Counted from the stretch's first letter, positions 36,697-45,337 are shown. The stretch: 64,000 nucleotides of DNA from CAILUF01 sp964505265 (GCA_964505265.1 CAZDGN010000001.1:106505-170504); one strand, 5' to 3'. A program made the numbers and translations. The notes: generated by a model not told the origin, from the sequence alone.

Positions 36697-37253
36697 AGAC
36701 TTTACCTTTAGTTTTAGCACCCGATCCATTTTTAAAAAAAATTTCTCAAGCAGTCGATAAAATCGATGATAGCCTCAAAGAATTTCTAAAACAAATGGTG
36801 CAAACTATGTATCATGAGGGTGGGGTTGGTCTTGCTGGAGTTCAGGTTGGATTTTTAAAAAGAGTTTTAGTAATGGATGTTGATTATGAAATTTCTCATC
36901 ATCACCACCATGATGATGAAGAAATTGAATGCAAAGATTTTGAAATTATCAATCCAAATCCACAATATTTTATTAATCCAGAAATAATTGAGTCCTCATC
37001 TGAAAAATCCAGCTTCAATGAGGGTTGTTTGTCATTTCCTGGTGCTAGAGCTGAAGTGATTCGCCCCGAAGCAATAACTGTAAAATTTCTTGACATCAAT
37101 GGGCAAGAACAGGTAAAAAGATATGATGGAATTTCTGCAACTTGTATTCAACATGAGATTGATCATTTAAATGGCATAACTTTTGTTGATAGAATATCGC
37201 CTTTAAAAAAAGAAGTAATTCTTAAAAAAATAAAAAAACGCAAAAATGGCTAA
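36693..37253 (+). CDS. def: Peptide deformylase with an internal His run
   Basis: 186 residues. Removes formyl from nascent N-termini. Three motifs: GVGLAGVQ (44-51; the usual AAxQ is AGVQ here), EGCLSFPG (110-117; Cys metal ligand) and QHEIDH (153-158; zinc/iron His pair and Glu). Between motifs 1 and 2 there is a five-histidine, Asp/Glu-rich insert (about 69-78) in a loop that is shorter in most family members. It overlaps purN by 4 nt and gspF by 8 nt, so it is translationally coupled to both. Confidence 0.94.
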   Translation: MKTLPLVLAPDPFLKKISQAVDKIDDSLKEFLKQMVQTMYHEGGVGLAGVQVGFLKRVLVMDVDYEISHHHHHDDEEIECKDFEIINPNPQYFINPEIIESSSEKSSFNEGCLSFPGARAEVIRPEAITVKFLDINGQEQVKRYDGISATCIQHEIDHLNGITFVDRISPLKKEVILKKIKKRKNG

Positions 37254-38442
37254 TTTCAGATATAGAGCAATTAATCAGGAAGGTAAGTATATAACTGGCA
37301 AAATCTCAGCTGAAAATCCTTCGGATTTAATGTCGCTATTGAAATCTAGCTCTCTTGAATTGGTATCGTTTCGTGAAGAAAAAAATAATTTTGCAAATTT
37401 ACTGGGTGGTTTAAAAAGTAGCGAACTTATTACTATTTTTATTCACCTTGAACAGCTTGATAGAGCTGGTGTATCGATTATTGATTCAATTCAAGATTTA
37501 AAAGAAACCTCGGATTCCAATAAAGTTAAAAACTTAATGCAAGAAATATACGAGTCGATTAAAAATGGTAATTTATTTTCCGAAAGTCTTGCTAAAAGAC
37601 CTGATATTTTTAAATCAACCTATGTTGGTTTAATTGCTATGGGAGAAAAAACTGGTAATTTATCTAACTCTTTTACAAATATTATTGAAGATATTAAGTG
37701 GAATATTGAAATTCGAAGAAAAACCAGAAAAGCAATTATGGGTCCTTTATTTGGTCTTTCATTGATGTTTTTAGTGCTTGGAGTTATGACTGCAGTGGTG
37801 GTTCCAAAGGTAACGGGTTTCTTATCTGCACAAAGTATTGATTTACCTTTTATTACTGTGGCCTTGGTTAATTTTTCTAATTTTGTACAAGGAAATTGGG
37901 CAAGTATTTTATTGCTTCCACCTCTAATTTATGGTTTAATTAAAGTTTTAGAAAGGCTTCCGGCTACTCAAATTAAAGTCGATTATTTTAAGTTAAAAAT
38001 TCCAGTTTTTGGTGGAATTATAACTAAAATTGAATCAGCCAAATTTTGTCAGTTTTTTGCAATGACTTTTAAAAGCGGTCTGGGTGTGCTTGAGTGCCTT
38101 GATTCTTCAAGTGTTGCCCTTAAGAATAAGGCAATTAAAAATGCAATTAGTTTTGTGCGTCAACAAGTTTCAGATGGACAATCATTATCGGGTTCTATTT
38201 CGGCAACAAAATTTTTTCCAAACTTGGTGGTAAGGATGTTTAAAGTTGGTGAGGAAAGCGGTAATATGGAAAGCTCATTGAAGAATATTAAATATTTCTA
38301 CGACAAAGAAATCAACGACTCAATTGATAGAATTGTTGGATTAATTCAACCAACTATTACAGTTATTATGGGTGGAATGATCGCATGGATTGCGGTGGCG
38401 GTCTTTGGTCCAATTTACAGCACATTCTCGAATTTACAATAA
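37246..38442 (+). CDS. gspF: Type II secretion / pilus inner-membrane platform protein (GspF/PilC)
   Basis: 398 residues with the duplicated T2SSF domain: an N-terminal FRYRAINQEGKYITGKI start, a first domain with FIHLEQLDRAGVSI and IAMGEKTGNL, and a second with FFAMTFKSGLGVLE and MFKVGEESGNME; three membrane segments near 170, 220 and 370. It organises the inner-membrane assembly platform for pseudopili or type IV pili. No other gsp or pil gene is nearby; it is embedded between def and bioD, overlapping def by 8 nt and bioD by 1 nt. GspF versus PilC cannot be settled here. Confidence 0.9.
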   Translation: MANFRYRAINQEGKYITGKISAENPSDLMSLLKSSSLELVSFREEKNNFANLLGGLKSSELITIFIHLEQLDRAGVSIIDSIQDLKETSDSNKVKNLMQEIYESIKNGNLFSESLAKRPDIFKSTYVGLIAMGEKTGNLSNSFTNIIEDIKWNIEIRRKTRKAIMGPLFGLSLMFLVLGVMTAVVVPKVTGFLSAQSIDLPFITVALVNFSNFVQGNWASILLLPPLIYGLIKVLERLPATQIKVDYFKLKIPVFGGIITKIESAKFCQFFAMTFKSGLGVLECLDSSSVALKNKAIKNAISFVRQQVSDGQSLSGSISATKFFPNLVVRMFKVGEESGNMESSLKNIKYFYDKEINDSIDRIVGLIQPTITVIMGGMIAWIAVAVFGPIYSTFSNLQ

Positions 38443-39062
38443 TGCTTACAGCTCAAAATTATCTAGTTTTAGGAATTGGCACTGATATTGGAAAAACTTT
38501 TTTGGTAGAAAATATTTGTCGAAATTTCCCAAAATTTTTTGCTATTAAACCGCTAATTTCTGGATTTGATGATCCAGAAAATTCTGATAGTGGAAAAATT
38601 TTAAAGTCTTTAAATATTCAAATTAATACCAAAAATCTTGATAATATTTCGCCTTGGAGGTTTGAAAAGCCTGTATCACCAAATTTTATTAGCAATATTG
38701 ATATGAATGAAATAATTGATTTTTGTAAAAACAAAATCGAGTATTGTAATCAAAATAATTTGTCGCTTTTGATAGAGGGTGTTGGCGGGGTGATGAGTCC
38801 GATTAATAAAAAAAATAATTTTTTAGATGTGGCAGAGATTTTGCAATTACCAATTATTTTGGTGATATCGAATTATCTTGGAGCTATTTCCCACACTCTT
38901 ACCGCTATTAAGTCTATTGAGTCGCAAAATCTTAAAATTGACAAAATTATAGCTAATAATCATATGAATATGCCAGTTTCAATGAATGAATTTATAGATT
39001 GTTTAAAAGATTTTGTTAATTATGAAATTGAAAATATCGAAAATTTTTTAAAAAAACCTTGA
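38442..39062 (+). CDS. bioD: Dethiobiotin synthetase
   Basis: 206 residues starting at the ATG that overlaps the gspF stop (TAATG). BioD closes the ureido ring of dethiobiotin using ATP and CO2. Seen: LGIGTDIGKTFL (P-loop, near residue 10), FAIKPLISG (catalytic Lys), a diverged EGVGGVMSPIN (usually EGAGG) and the PIILVISNYLGAISHTLTA segment. The frame extends 57 nt upstream within gspF, but the overlap start gives the canonical N-terminus. It complements bioA at 13 kb. Confidence 0.9.
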   Translation: MLTAQNYLVLGIGTDIGKTFLVENICRNFPKFFAIKPLISGFDDPENSDSGKILKSLNIQINTKNLDNISPWRFEKPVSPNFISNIDMNEIIDFCKNKIEYCNQNNLSLLIEGVGGVMSPINKKNNFLDVAEILQLPIILVISNYLGAISHTLTAIKSIESQNLKIDKIIANNHMNMPVSMNEFIDCLKDFVNYEIENIENFLKKP

Positions 39063-39117
39063 TTAAAATTTAAAATGTTTTTTACTTAAATAATAAAATT
39101 TAATAACAAATAAAATT

Positions 39118-40077
39118 ATGACAAACATTATCAATTTTAACGATCCAAATAAAGAAATAACTCCAATCGAAAATATTTCTGTGCAAAAAGAAAATACCAA
39201 ACAGGATTGGGAAAAAAAAGCAGAAATTCTTTGCGAAGCTCTTCCTTATATGCGCAAATTTGCTGGCGAAACTTTTGTCATTAAATTTGGTGGTTCGGCG
39301 ATGGGTGGAGTTGATAATCTAAAAAATTTTGCAAAAAATGTAGTGTTATTGAAGCAGGTTGGAATTAATCCGGTCGTGGTTCATGGCGGTGGTCCACAAA
39401 TTGGAAAAATGCTAGAAAAACTAAATATAAAATCGACATTTGTTGATGGTTTGAGAGTAACCGATGCTGACACCATTGATGTTGTTGAAATGGTTTTGGC
39501 GGGGTCAATCAATAAACAAATTGTCAAAGAAATTAATCAAGCATCGGGCAAAGCGATAGGTATTTGCGGTAAGGACTCAAATTTTATTAGGGCAAAAAAA
39601 GCCACTAAAGTAAAAAAAGATCCAAATTCAAATATTGAAAAAATTTTGAATCTTGGTTTTGTTGGCGAGCCTTATCATGTTGATCCAGAGTTTTTGACTA
39701 TATTTGAAGATACCGACATTATTCCGGTTATTGCCCCTATAGGTATTGGTGATAATGGCGAAACCTACAACATAAATGCGGATACCGTAGCTGGGGCGGT
39801 TGCTTCAGCGATTGGTGCCACGAAATTAATTATGCTTTCCGATGTAAATGGAGTTTTACTTCCAAATGGTGAATTAGTAAGTCATTTAAATATTGCTACG
39901 GCCAGACAAATGATTGTTGATGGTATTATTACTGGTGGCATGATCCCAAAGGTTGAAACATGCATTAGTGCCATAGAAAATGGTGTGGGCAATGCTCATA
40001 TTTTAAATGGAGCCATTGATAATATTTTATTGATGGAAATCTTCACGGAAAGTGGAGCGGGAACAATGTTTTTATAA
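39118..40077 (+). CDS. argB: Acetylglutamate kinase
   Basis: 319 residues. ArgB phosphorylates N-acetylglutamate in arginine synthesis. Motifs: FVIKFGGSAMG (about 57-67), VVVHGGGPQIGKML, DGLRVTDADT, NADTVAGAVA and LIMLSDVNGVL; the C-terminus GGMIPKVE is conserved. About 30 residues of N-terminal extension are present, as in alphaproteobacterial members. Convergent with the MHS transporter; the 112-nt gap between them shows no clear terminator. Confidence 0.96.
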   Translation: MTNIINFNDPNKEITPIENISVQKENTKQDWEKKAEILCEALPYMRKFAGETFVIKFGGSAMGGVDNLKNFAKNVVLLKQVGINPVVVHGGGPQIGKMLEKLNIKSTFVDGLRVTDADTIDVVEMVLAGSINKQIVKEINQASGKAIGICGKDSNFIRAKKATKVKKDPNSNIEKILNLGFVGEPYHVDPEFLTIFEDTDIIPVIAPIGIGDNGETYNINADTVAGAVASAIGATKLIMLSDVNGVLLPNGELVSHLNIATARQMIVDGIITGGMIPKVETCISAIENGVGNAHILNGAIDNILLMEIFTESGAGTMFL

Positions 40078-40189
40078 TTGTTTCGATTAATTAATGAAGT
40101 TAGGTGTAATTTAAAAAATAAATTTTGTTTGAGGCATAATTAAAAAATAGGCTTAAGAAAAACTATAAAATTTTCTAATATCAATAAAA

Positions 40190-41428
40190 TTATTGTTTTA
40201 ATCTACCCCAAAATATTAAAGCGATGATACTGGCAAAAGAGCCAAATAAGATGTAATAAAACATCGAAAATAAGCCATAATTTTTAATTAGAAAAGTTAA
40301 AATCATTGGTGCGGTTCCACCAAAAATTGCCGCGGTAAAGCTATAGCTCATACCAACTCCCGAAGAACGAACTTGTATTGGAAAATTATTGACAATCATT
40401 TTCGGCATTGCCCCTTGGAAGGTTGCTAACAAGGCTCCTGCGCTAATAAAAGCAAACCATAATTGAATTTGTGAACCGCTGATTAATGCCATTAAAAATA
40501 AAGGAGTGAAAATGGCGATTAATAAGGCGGAAATCATCAAAAATAATTTAGGATTATATTTGTCGCAAAGATATCCAAAAAAAGGAGTGATTAACATAAA
40601 GGAGCATAAAATTATTATGTGATATTTCTCAACATCGTCAAATGAATAGCCAAGCATCTGCATAATCGATTTTGAATAAACTGCAAAGCTGTAAATTGGT
40701 ATGGTTATACACATAAAAATTCCGCAAGAAATGAAGAAATTTGCTGGATAATTTTTAAAAATAGTTCGCAACGGTTTTTGAATTAATTTATGTTGCGATT
40801 GGGCTTTTTTAAAGGCCTCACTCTCCTCGAGATGACTTCTTAAATATATGCCAAGCACACCAATAAATATGCTAGAAACAAATGGAATTCTCCAAGCAAA
40901 TTCTTGAATTTCACTTGCCGTAAAATAATGATGAATTAATAAAGCCATCGCCGATGCCAAAATCATGCCAAGACCAATACTGGCGGTGGAAAATGAACCA
41001 TAAAATCCTTGTTGATTTTTTGGAGCTGATTCAACTAAAAAAGTTGATGAAGCCGAAAATTCTCCGCCAAGCGAAATGCCTTGTAAAATTCGCATCAGAA
41101 TTAATAGAATTGGGGCAAAAATTCCGATTTGATGATAGGTTGGCAACAAACCCATAATGGTGGTTGGAACAGCAATTAATATGATAGAGATGGTCAGGGA
41201 TACTTTTCTGCCAAAGCGGTCGCCAATATAGCCAAAGACTATCCCGCCAAGAGGTCTGGCAACGAAGCCTATGGCAAAGGCTGCGAAGCTAATCATAATT
41301 GAAAGATATTCGTCAGAAGTTGGAAAAAATAATTTAGCAAAAATATCGGCAAAATAGGCATAAAGCAAATAGTCATACCATTCAAGTGCATTGCCAACTA
41401 TGGCAGAAAATAAGATGCGTAATTTCAT
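40190..41428 (-). CDS. MFS transporter of the metabolite:H+ symporter (ProP-like) family
   Basis: 412 residues, about 12 membrane segments. The MHS signatures are present: GNALEWYDYLLYAYFA at the start, FVARPLGGIVFGYIGDRFGRK in loop 2-3 and RILQGISLGGEF. The family takes up proline, betaine, citrate, oxoglutarate and others; the substrate is not readable. Families of this type are abundant in Rickettsiales. It lies 45 nt downstream of the four-gene membrane cassette on the same strand and could be cotranscribed with it, but the spacing differs from the 1-2 nt within the cassette. Confidence 0.88.
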   Translation of the reverse strand: MKLRILFSAIVGNALEWYDYLLYAYFADIFAKLFFPTSDEYLSIMISFAAFAIGFVARPLGGIVFGYIGDRFGRKVSLTISIILIAVPTTIMGLLPTYHQIGIFAPILLILMRILQGISLGGEFSASSTFLVESAPKNQQGFYGSFSTASIGLGMILASAMALLIHHYFTASEIQEFAWRIPFVSSIFIGVLGIYLRSHLEESEAFKKAQSQHKLIQKPLRTIFKNYPANFFISCGIFMCITIPIYSFAVYSKSIMQMLGYSFDDVEKYHIIILCSFMLITPFFGYLCDKYNPKLFLMISALLIAIFTPLFLMALISGSQIQLWFAFISAGALLATFQGAMPKMIVNNFPIQVRSSGVGMSYSFTAAIFGGTAPMILTFLIKNYGLFSMFYYILFGSFASIIALIFWGRLKQ

Positions 41429-41473
41429 AAATTTTTTTAAATTAACTGATAAATATTTTTAAATTCTAAATTT

Positions 41474-42334
41474 TTAATTTAATTTTAAAATATAAAAATT
41501 TGATTCCACTGCTTGTCTTAATTCTTTATACCAATTTTTTTCATTTGCCGAGGTGTGGTCGACAACTTGGACAAAAAAACGACATTGATTTTTTTTTCCA
41601 TAATCAAGCAAGGATTTGGTTTGCCCCTTCATTTCCTTTGGCTGAAGAGGATTGCCAAAGGAAATATTGATATTTAAATCAGCTTGGTCTTGTGCTCGAT
41701 TCGGTATATTATTATTAAAAATTACAATACCATCATCACGCAAATAAACATTAAAAATATATTCAGGGGAGCCATTTGCCTTAGCCCAACAAGGTGGAAA
41801 GCCTATGCCTTTGACTTTACGTATAAGGTGCAAATTTTGCCCCTCCAAATTGTTAATTTTTTTGGATAATGAAATTTTTTCATTGAGCAATTCTTTAAGT
41901 TCATTTTCTAACTTCATTTCTTTGGTAAGAACTGGCGCAACTGGCATAGCAAGCGGATTTTCAAGTTCCTTAACCTCGCTTTCTTGAATTTCTTTTTCCA
42001 AATCTTCGCGCATTTTTTGTAATAATTGATCTAAATTTACCTCTTCCTTGTCTGGTAGTTTATTTCGTTTCTCCACTAATTTTTTTATTTCTGGAAGTTT
42101 TTCAAGACCTTCAACAAGCTCCTGTGTAAGTGGTTGCTCTTTTTTTTCAATAAAATTTACCAGCCTTTCAATACTCTCTTCATTTTTCTTATATTTTTCG
42201 ACTTTTCTTTGTTCTTTTTTGATGAAAAATGAAAATGCTAACAATAAAACAAAAATAATCATGATGGTTATTTCCGACATCGTCAGCCCCATAATTAAGC
42301 CTTTGCGATAGCTTTTATTGTCGGCATTAGACAT
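41474..42334 (-). CDS. Cassette gene 4: MotB-like single-TM protein with coiled coil and unrecognised C-terminal domain
   Basis: 286 residues. Residues 1-15 are polar, 16-38 form one membrane segment (GLTMSEITIMIIFVLLLAF), 40-170 are highly charged and predicted coiled coil, and 175-286 form a compact domain beginning GFPPCW (about 177-182) with alternating strands (PEYIFNVYLRDDGIVIF) and ending in a Trp/Tyr-containing helix. The N-in, single-TM, coiled-coil layout resembles MotB/ZorB/ExbD proteins, but no OmpA-type peptidoglycan motif is seen. I do not recognise the C-terminal domain. It follows gene 3 by 2 nt. Confidence 0.8.
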   Translation of the reverse strand: MSNADNKSYRKGLIMGLTMSEITIMIIFVLLLAFSFFIKKEQRKVEKYKKNEESIERLVNFIEKKEQPLTQELVEGLEKLPEIKKLVEKRNKLPDKEEVNLDQLLQKMREDLEKEIQESEVKELENPLAMPVAPVLTKEMKLENELKELLNEKISLSKKINNLEGQNLHLIRKVKGIGFPPCWAKANGSPEYIFNVYLRDDGIVIFNNNIPNRAQDQADLNINISFGNPLQPKEMKGQTKSLLDYGKKNQCRFFVQVVDHTSANEKNWYKELRQAVESNFYILKLN

Positions 42335-42336
42335 AA

Positions 42337-43089
42337 TTAATTATTTTGATTAGTGTTAAATTGATTTTTTTGGTCAATAATTTTTGCCAAATTCGAAAGA
42401 CTTTGCGAAATTTCTTGAGTTGAGGTTTGAATTTTATTGATGCTTTCTTCAAGTTTGGCGATAATTACTTCATTTTGTTCTAAAATTAATTTAGAGCTTT
42501 GTGAAAATTGTTCAGAATTATTGATCAAATTTTTTGCCAAATTTTCGCGCACATCTTGGAACGATTCTTGAACTGAATTTTTAAGTGAGCGAGTGTAGCT
42601 GTTGAAAGAAATTGAAGATTTATAAAGCTCATTAACTAACTTATTTGAAGTTTCGGCAACTTTATTTTGCGCACTTTTTTCAATATCATCACTATCACGA
42701 TAAAGCTGGGCAAAAAATACTCGAATAGCGATGCCAAAAATTGTTGACCATAAAGCTACACCAAAGCTTCCGATGATATTCATAATTTCGAATTCTGATT
42801 CTTTGGAGAAAGCATATAAGGCATAAGAAAGACTCGATAGGGTATATAAAAACCCGAGATAATAGCTATTATCGCCAATTTGATCTTCACGAATATGGAA
42901 TAATCGATTGCGATAGGCTAAAAAAGCATAGTAAATAATTAATGAAACCGATGTGAAAGTTATATATGCTTGTTCAATCTTGAAATGCTTAGAAAGCCAG
43001 ATAAAACAAAAACCAAAAATGGCAAAAAATATAAAGAAATATCTTGGAATTTTGCTGATTGTTTGTTTAGTGATTTCGCCGTTATTCAT
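42337..43089 (-). CDS. Cassette gene 3: MotA/ExbB-like four-TM protein with coiled-coil tail
   Basis: 250 residues from the ATG at 43089, 1 nt after gene 2; the frame is open to 43122 but an overlap start would break the tight spacing. Membrane segments lie near 15-33, 41-59, 76-95 and 102-126. The last contains IGSFGVALWSTIFGIAIRVFF, which resembles the pore helix of MotA/TolQ/ExbB proteins (small residues and the ALxxTxxG pattern). Residues 130-250 form a long Gln/Asn/Ser-rich coiled coil on the cytoplasmic side. Similarity to MotA_ExbB is by pattern only. Together with gene 4 it would make a stator-like pair. Confidence 0.75.
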   Translation of the reverse strand: MNNGEITKQTISKIPRYFFIFFAIFGFCFIWLSKHFKIEQAYITFTSVSLIIYYAFLAYRNRLFHIREDQIGDNSYYLGFLYTLSSLSYALYAFSKESEFEIMNIIGSFGVALWSTIFGIAIRVFFAQLYRDSDDIEKSAQNKVAETSNKLVNELYKSSISFNSYTRSLKNSVQESFQDVRENLAKNLINNSEQFSQSSKLILEQNEVIIAKLEESINKIQTSTQEISQSLSNLAKIIDQKNQFNTNQNN

Positions 43090-43090
43090 T

Positions 43091-43912
43091 TTAGCCCTCA
43101 ATTGGTAAAAATCTTGATACATTAGCCCCTTGCGAAGAAAAAAACTCCATCCAAAAATCCCTTAATTGAGGAGTTTGGATTTTTCCAGTGTTTTCGCGAT
43201 GCAAGAAAAATAATTCAACATCAACATTTTCAAGATCGGATTTTACATGTTTATAATGCTCGGAGTCTTTGTATTGAGAAAAATTATAGTTGCTTTTATA
43301 GGCAGAAAATTTTGGGGTATTTTGCAATAAATCAGTCACCAAAATTAATTTTTTGTTGATAGCTTTATTGTTCAGAGGAATGAAAGAGGTAATGGCAACC
43401 GATTGAATAGATTCCATAATTGGTGATTGATTTAGCGAGTCGCGATTTAAAACATTATCTAAAATTATATCGAGATTTTTTTTGAATTTTTCCTCATATC
43501 TTTTTTGAATAATTTTTTTATTTTCGGTAAGCTGATTAGCATCTTCGGCATTTCCTGGGTTGCATAAATCAATCGATGGTTCCAAAATTTTATCGATGAT
43601 TTTATCGACAGAATATATTTGAATTTTGTGAGTATTTTTTTCGAGATTATTGGCAATTTCCCAAAATCGAGTTTTTAGCGATGCCTTTTGAATTAAGGAT
43701 AATTTGTCGGTGGCATCGATAATTATTACGGTTAATTTTTTTAAATTATTTGCACAAAAATTCTCTTTATTAATGGCCGATGATTTAGTTTGTTCTTTGC
43801 TAAAAGAAATAGTAAAAAATCCGATTATAATTCCTGCCATTGCAATTAGGGCTATAGCGGTTAGGTTGCCTTTTGAACCACCATTTTTATTGTTCATTTG
43901 TTGGTATCTCAT
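43091..43912 (-). CDS. Cassette gene 2: membrane-anchored extracytoplasmic VWA-like protein
   Basis: 273 residues. One membrane segment (about 16-37) then a large domain outside the cytoplasm. A MIDAS-like set is visible: TVIIIDATDKLSLIQ (Asp66-x-Thr68-x, Asp69), SPIMESI (Ser163) and LILVTDLLQN (Asp194), which would coordinate a divalent metal in a von Willebrand A fold. Two cysteines (53 and 117) might form a disulphide. The start at 43912 is 1 nt after gene 1; a second in-frame ATG at 43897 has a GAGA motif upstream and may be the true start. No known family is recognised with confidence. Confidence 0.75.
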   Translation of the reverse strand: MRYQQMNNKNGGSKGNLTAIALIAMAGIIIGFFTISFSKEQTKSSAINKENFCANNLKKLTVIIIDATDKLSLIQKASLKTRFWEIANNLEKNTHKIQIYSVDKIIDKILEPSIDLCNPGNAEDANQLTENKKIIQKRYEEKFKKNLDIILDNVLNRDSLNQSPIMESIQSVAITSFIPLNNKAINKKLILVTDLLQNTPKFSAYKSNYNFSQYKDSEHYKHVKSDLENVDVELFFLHRENTGKIQTPQLRDFWMEFFSSQGANVSRFLPIEG

Positions 43913-43913
43913 A

Positions 43914-45275
43914 TTAAAAACTTAGTTGATATTTCTCGGTTGTTGAGCCGTAAAAATTGTTAATATTTTCGCACAATTTTTTATATTCAATCGATGAAGA
44001 ATCTAGGTCGTTTTTAAAAACCTGCAAAATACTTTCCATATCTAAACCGAGCGTTTCCAGTTGTTTTTTTTCGATGGTATATTTTGGAGCATCTTGCAAT
44101 TGACGATAAAATTTTAGCAAATAATTCAACACTTCTTCAAGATGATTTAAATGTTGAGGCAATAGCTTTAACCACTTTTTTTCGCGGTTATAAATGCTTT
44201 GCAATTCATCAAAACGATAGCGAATTTTTTCAAATTCAACGGTAATTACTTCAATTTTTTTATTGCGCAAATTTTCAAGCTCTTCCAAATCCAATAATTT
44301 TTTTTGCTCAAAAAAACTTAACATTTTGCGATATTCGCGGTCAATATGTCCATATTTTGGATAGGGTTCATCCATCTTAAAAAAATCAATTGCTGAAATC
44401 ATTGAAAATGAAAAGCCAATAGTGAAGAGAAGCCATGAATCTACATCGCGAGGCAATGGATTGGCTAAAAAATTCGCAAAAGCTTGATTACTAACATTAT
44501 CGGCAAGAGAAGCAAAAATTGCACGATATTGGGTTAATAGTAAGTTTAACGAAGCAATTAAAAAAAGTAATATTCCCGAAGTGATTATTCCAATTAATTT
44601 TATCGAAATTTTTTTATGCAATACTCTTCTTGCGGTAAAATTTCCGAGTAGAAAACCAAAAAAAATATTTATAAAAGATGGGGTAATTGCCGTCATATAT
44701 CCGCCAACCATCCCAAATTCATGACCTTTGGCAAAAAAACTTCCGCTAACTGCGACTTCTAGTGATAATAAAAATAAAGCAATAGCATAATAAATAAATC
44801 GATTTGCAGGGTAGGTAGCAGGATAGTTGATGCCATTTTCTTGTTTGAATTTTTGCAAATAATCCTCATGCTCTTTAAGTTCTTTTTTTATAGTCTCAAT
44901 TTCTTGAATTTTTTGACGAGTTTTGATTTGAAAATCAATTGCGCTTTCTGAGGCAATCGAGCTAAATTTATCCTTATAATCGGTCGACATTAAATGCTTG
45001 ATGCGTTCTTTATCGGCACTTTGATTGGCATAATATTCATCATAATATTTTCTGGCCTCGTCATTTATTGTAAGAATTATTTTTTCTTCGACATGATCAT
45101 ATTTATCAGATTTTTTAATGCTAGGGGAGGCTGAAAATTTGTTATTTATTTCTTCTTCAAGACGAAGTTTTTGTTTAAGTTTTTCAGTATCAAGTTTTGG
45201 AAAATCTAGATCATATTCTTGATGAATATCTTGATTTTCTGATGCAAGATTTTGAATTTTAGAAATTAGATTCAT
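43914..45275 (-). CDS. Cassette gene 1: four-TM protein with cytoplasmic coiled-coil arms
   Basis: 453 residues. A soluble, charged N-terminal region (1-155, helical and coiled coil from about 110), four membrane segments near 159-182, 188-215, 225-247 and 280-299, then a C-terminal region (300-453) rich in coiled-coil heptads (for example LLDLEELENLRNKKIEV). Both ends should be cytoplasmic. I recognise no family. It is first in the cassette, behind a possible promoter with an inverted repeat, and its stop lies 1 nt before gene 2. Confidence 0.78.
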   Translation of the reverse strand: MNLISKIQNLASENQDIHQEYDLDFPKLDTEKLKQKLRLEEEINNKFSASPSIKKSDKYDHVEEKIILTINDEARKYYDEYYANQSADKERIKHLMSTDYKDKFSSIASESAIDFQIKTRQKIQEIETIKKELKEHEDYLQKFKQENGINYPATYPANRFIYYAIALFLLSLEVAVSGSFFAKGHEFGMVGGYMTAITPSFINIFFGFLLGNFTARRVLHKKISIKLIGIITSGILLFLIASLNLLLTQYRAIFASLADNVSNQAFANFLANPLPRDVDSWLLFTIGFSFSMISAIDFFKMDEPYPKYGHIDREYRKMLSFFEQKKLLDLEELENLRNKKIEVITVEFEKIRYRFDELQSIYNREKKWLKLLPQHLNHLEEVLNYLLKFYRQLQDAPKYTIEKKQLETLGLDMESILQVFKNDLDSSSIEYKKLCENINNFYGSTTEKYQLSF

Positions 45276-45308
45276 TAGTAAAATTTTAAAATTTAATTGG
45301 CAGCATAT

Positions 45309-45337
45309 ATTAATCGTTTTTTGATTAATAAATGCAA
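45309..45337 (-). promoter_or_regulatory. Possible promoter overlapped by an inverted repeat, upstream of the four-gene cassette
   Basis: On the minus strand TTGCAT (45332-45337) is followed after 17 bp by ATTAAT (45309-45314). A perfect 7-bp inverted repeat, ATTAATC and GATTAAT with a 7-nt spacer, covers 45309-45329, that is the -10 and most of the spacer. Such a layout would suit a repressor operator. It lies 34 nt before the gene 1 start. All words are AT-rich, so chance is a real alternative. Confidence 0.35.

Noticed and set aside
41474..45275. Cassette as a standard Zorya system or flagellar motor stator
   Set aside because: The MotA-like protein is short, the MotB-like protein lacks an OmpA-type motif, no helicase or nuclease effector is adjacent, and two extra membrane proteins belong to the unit.
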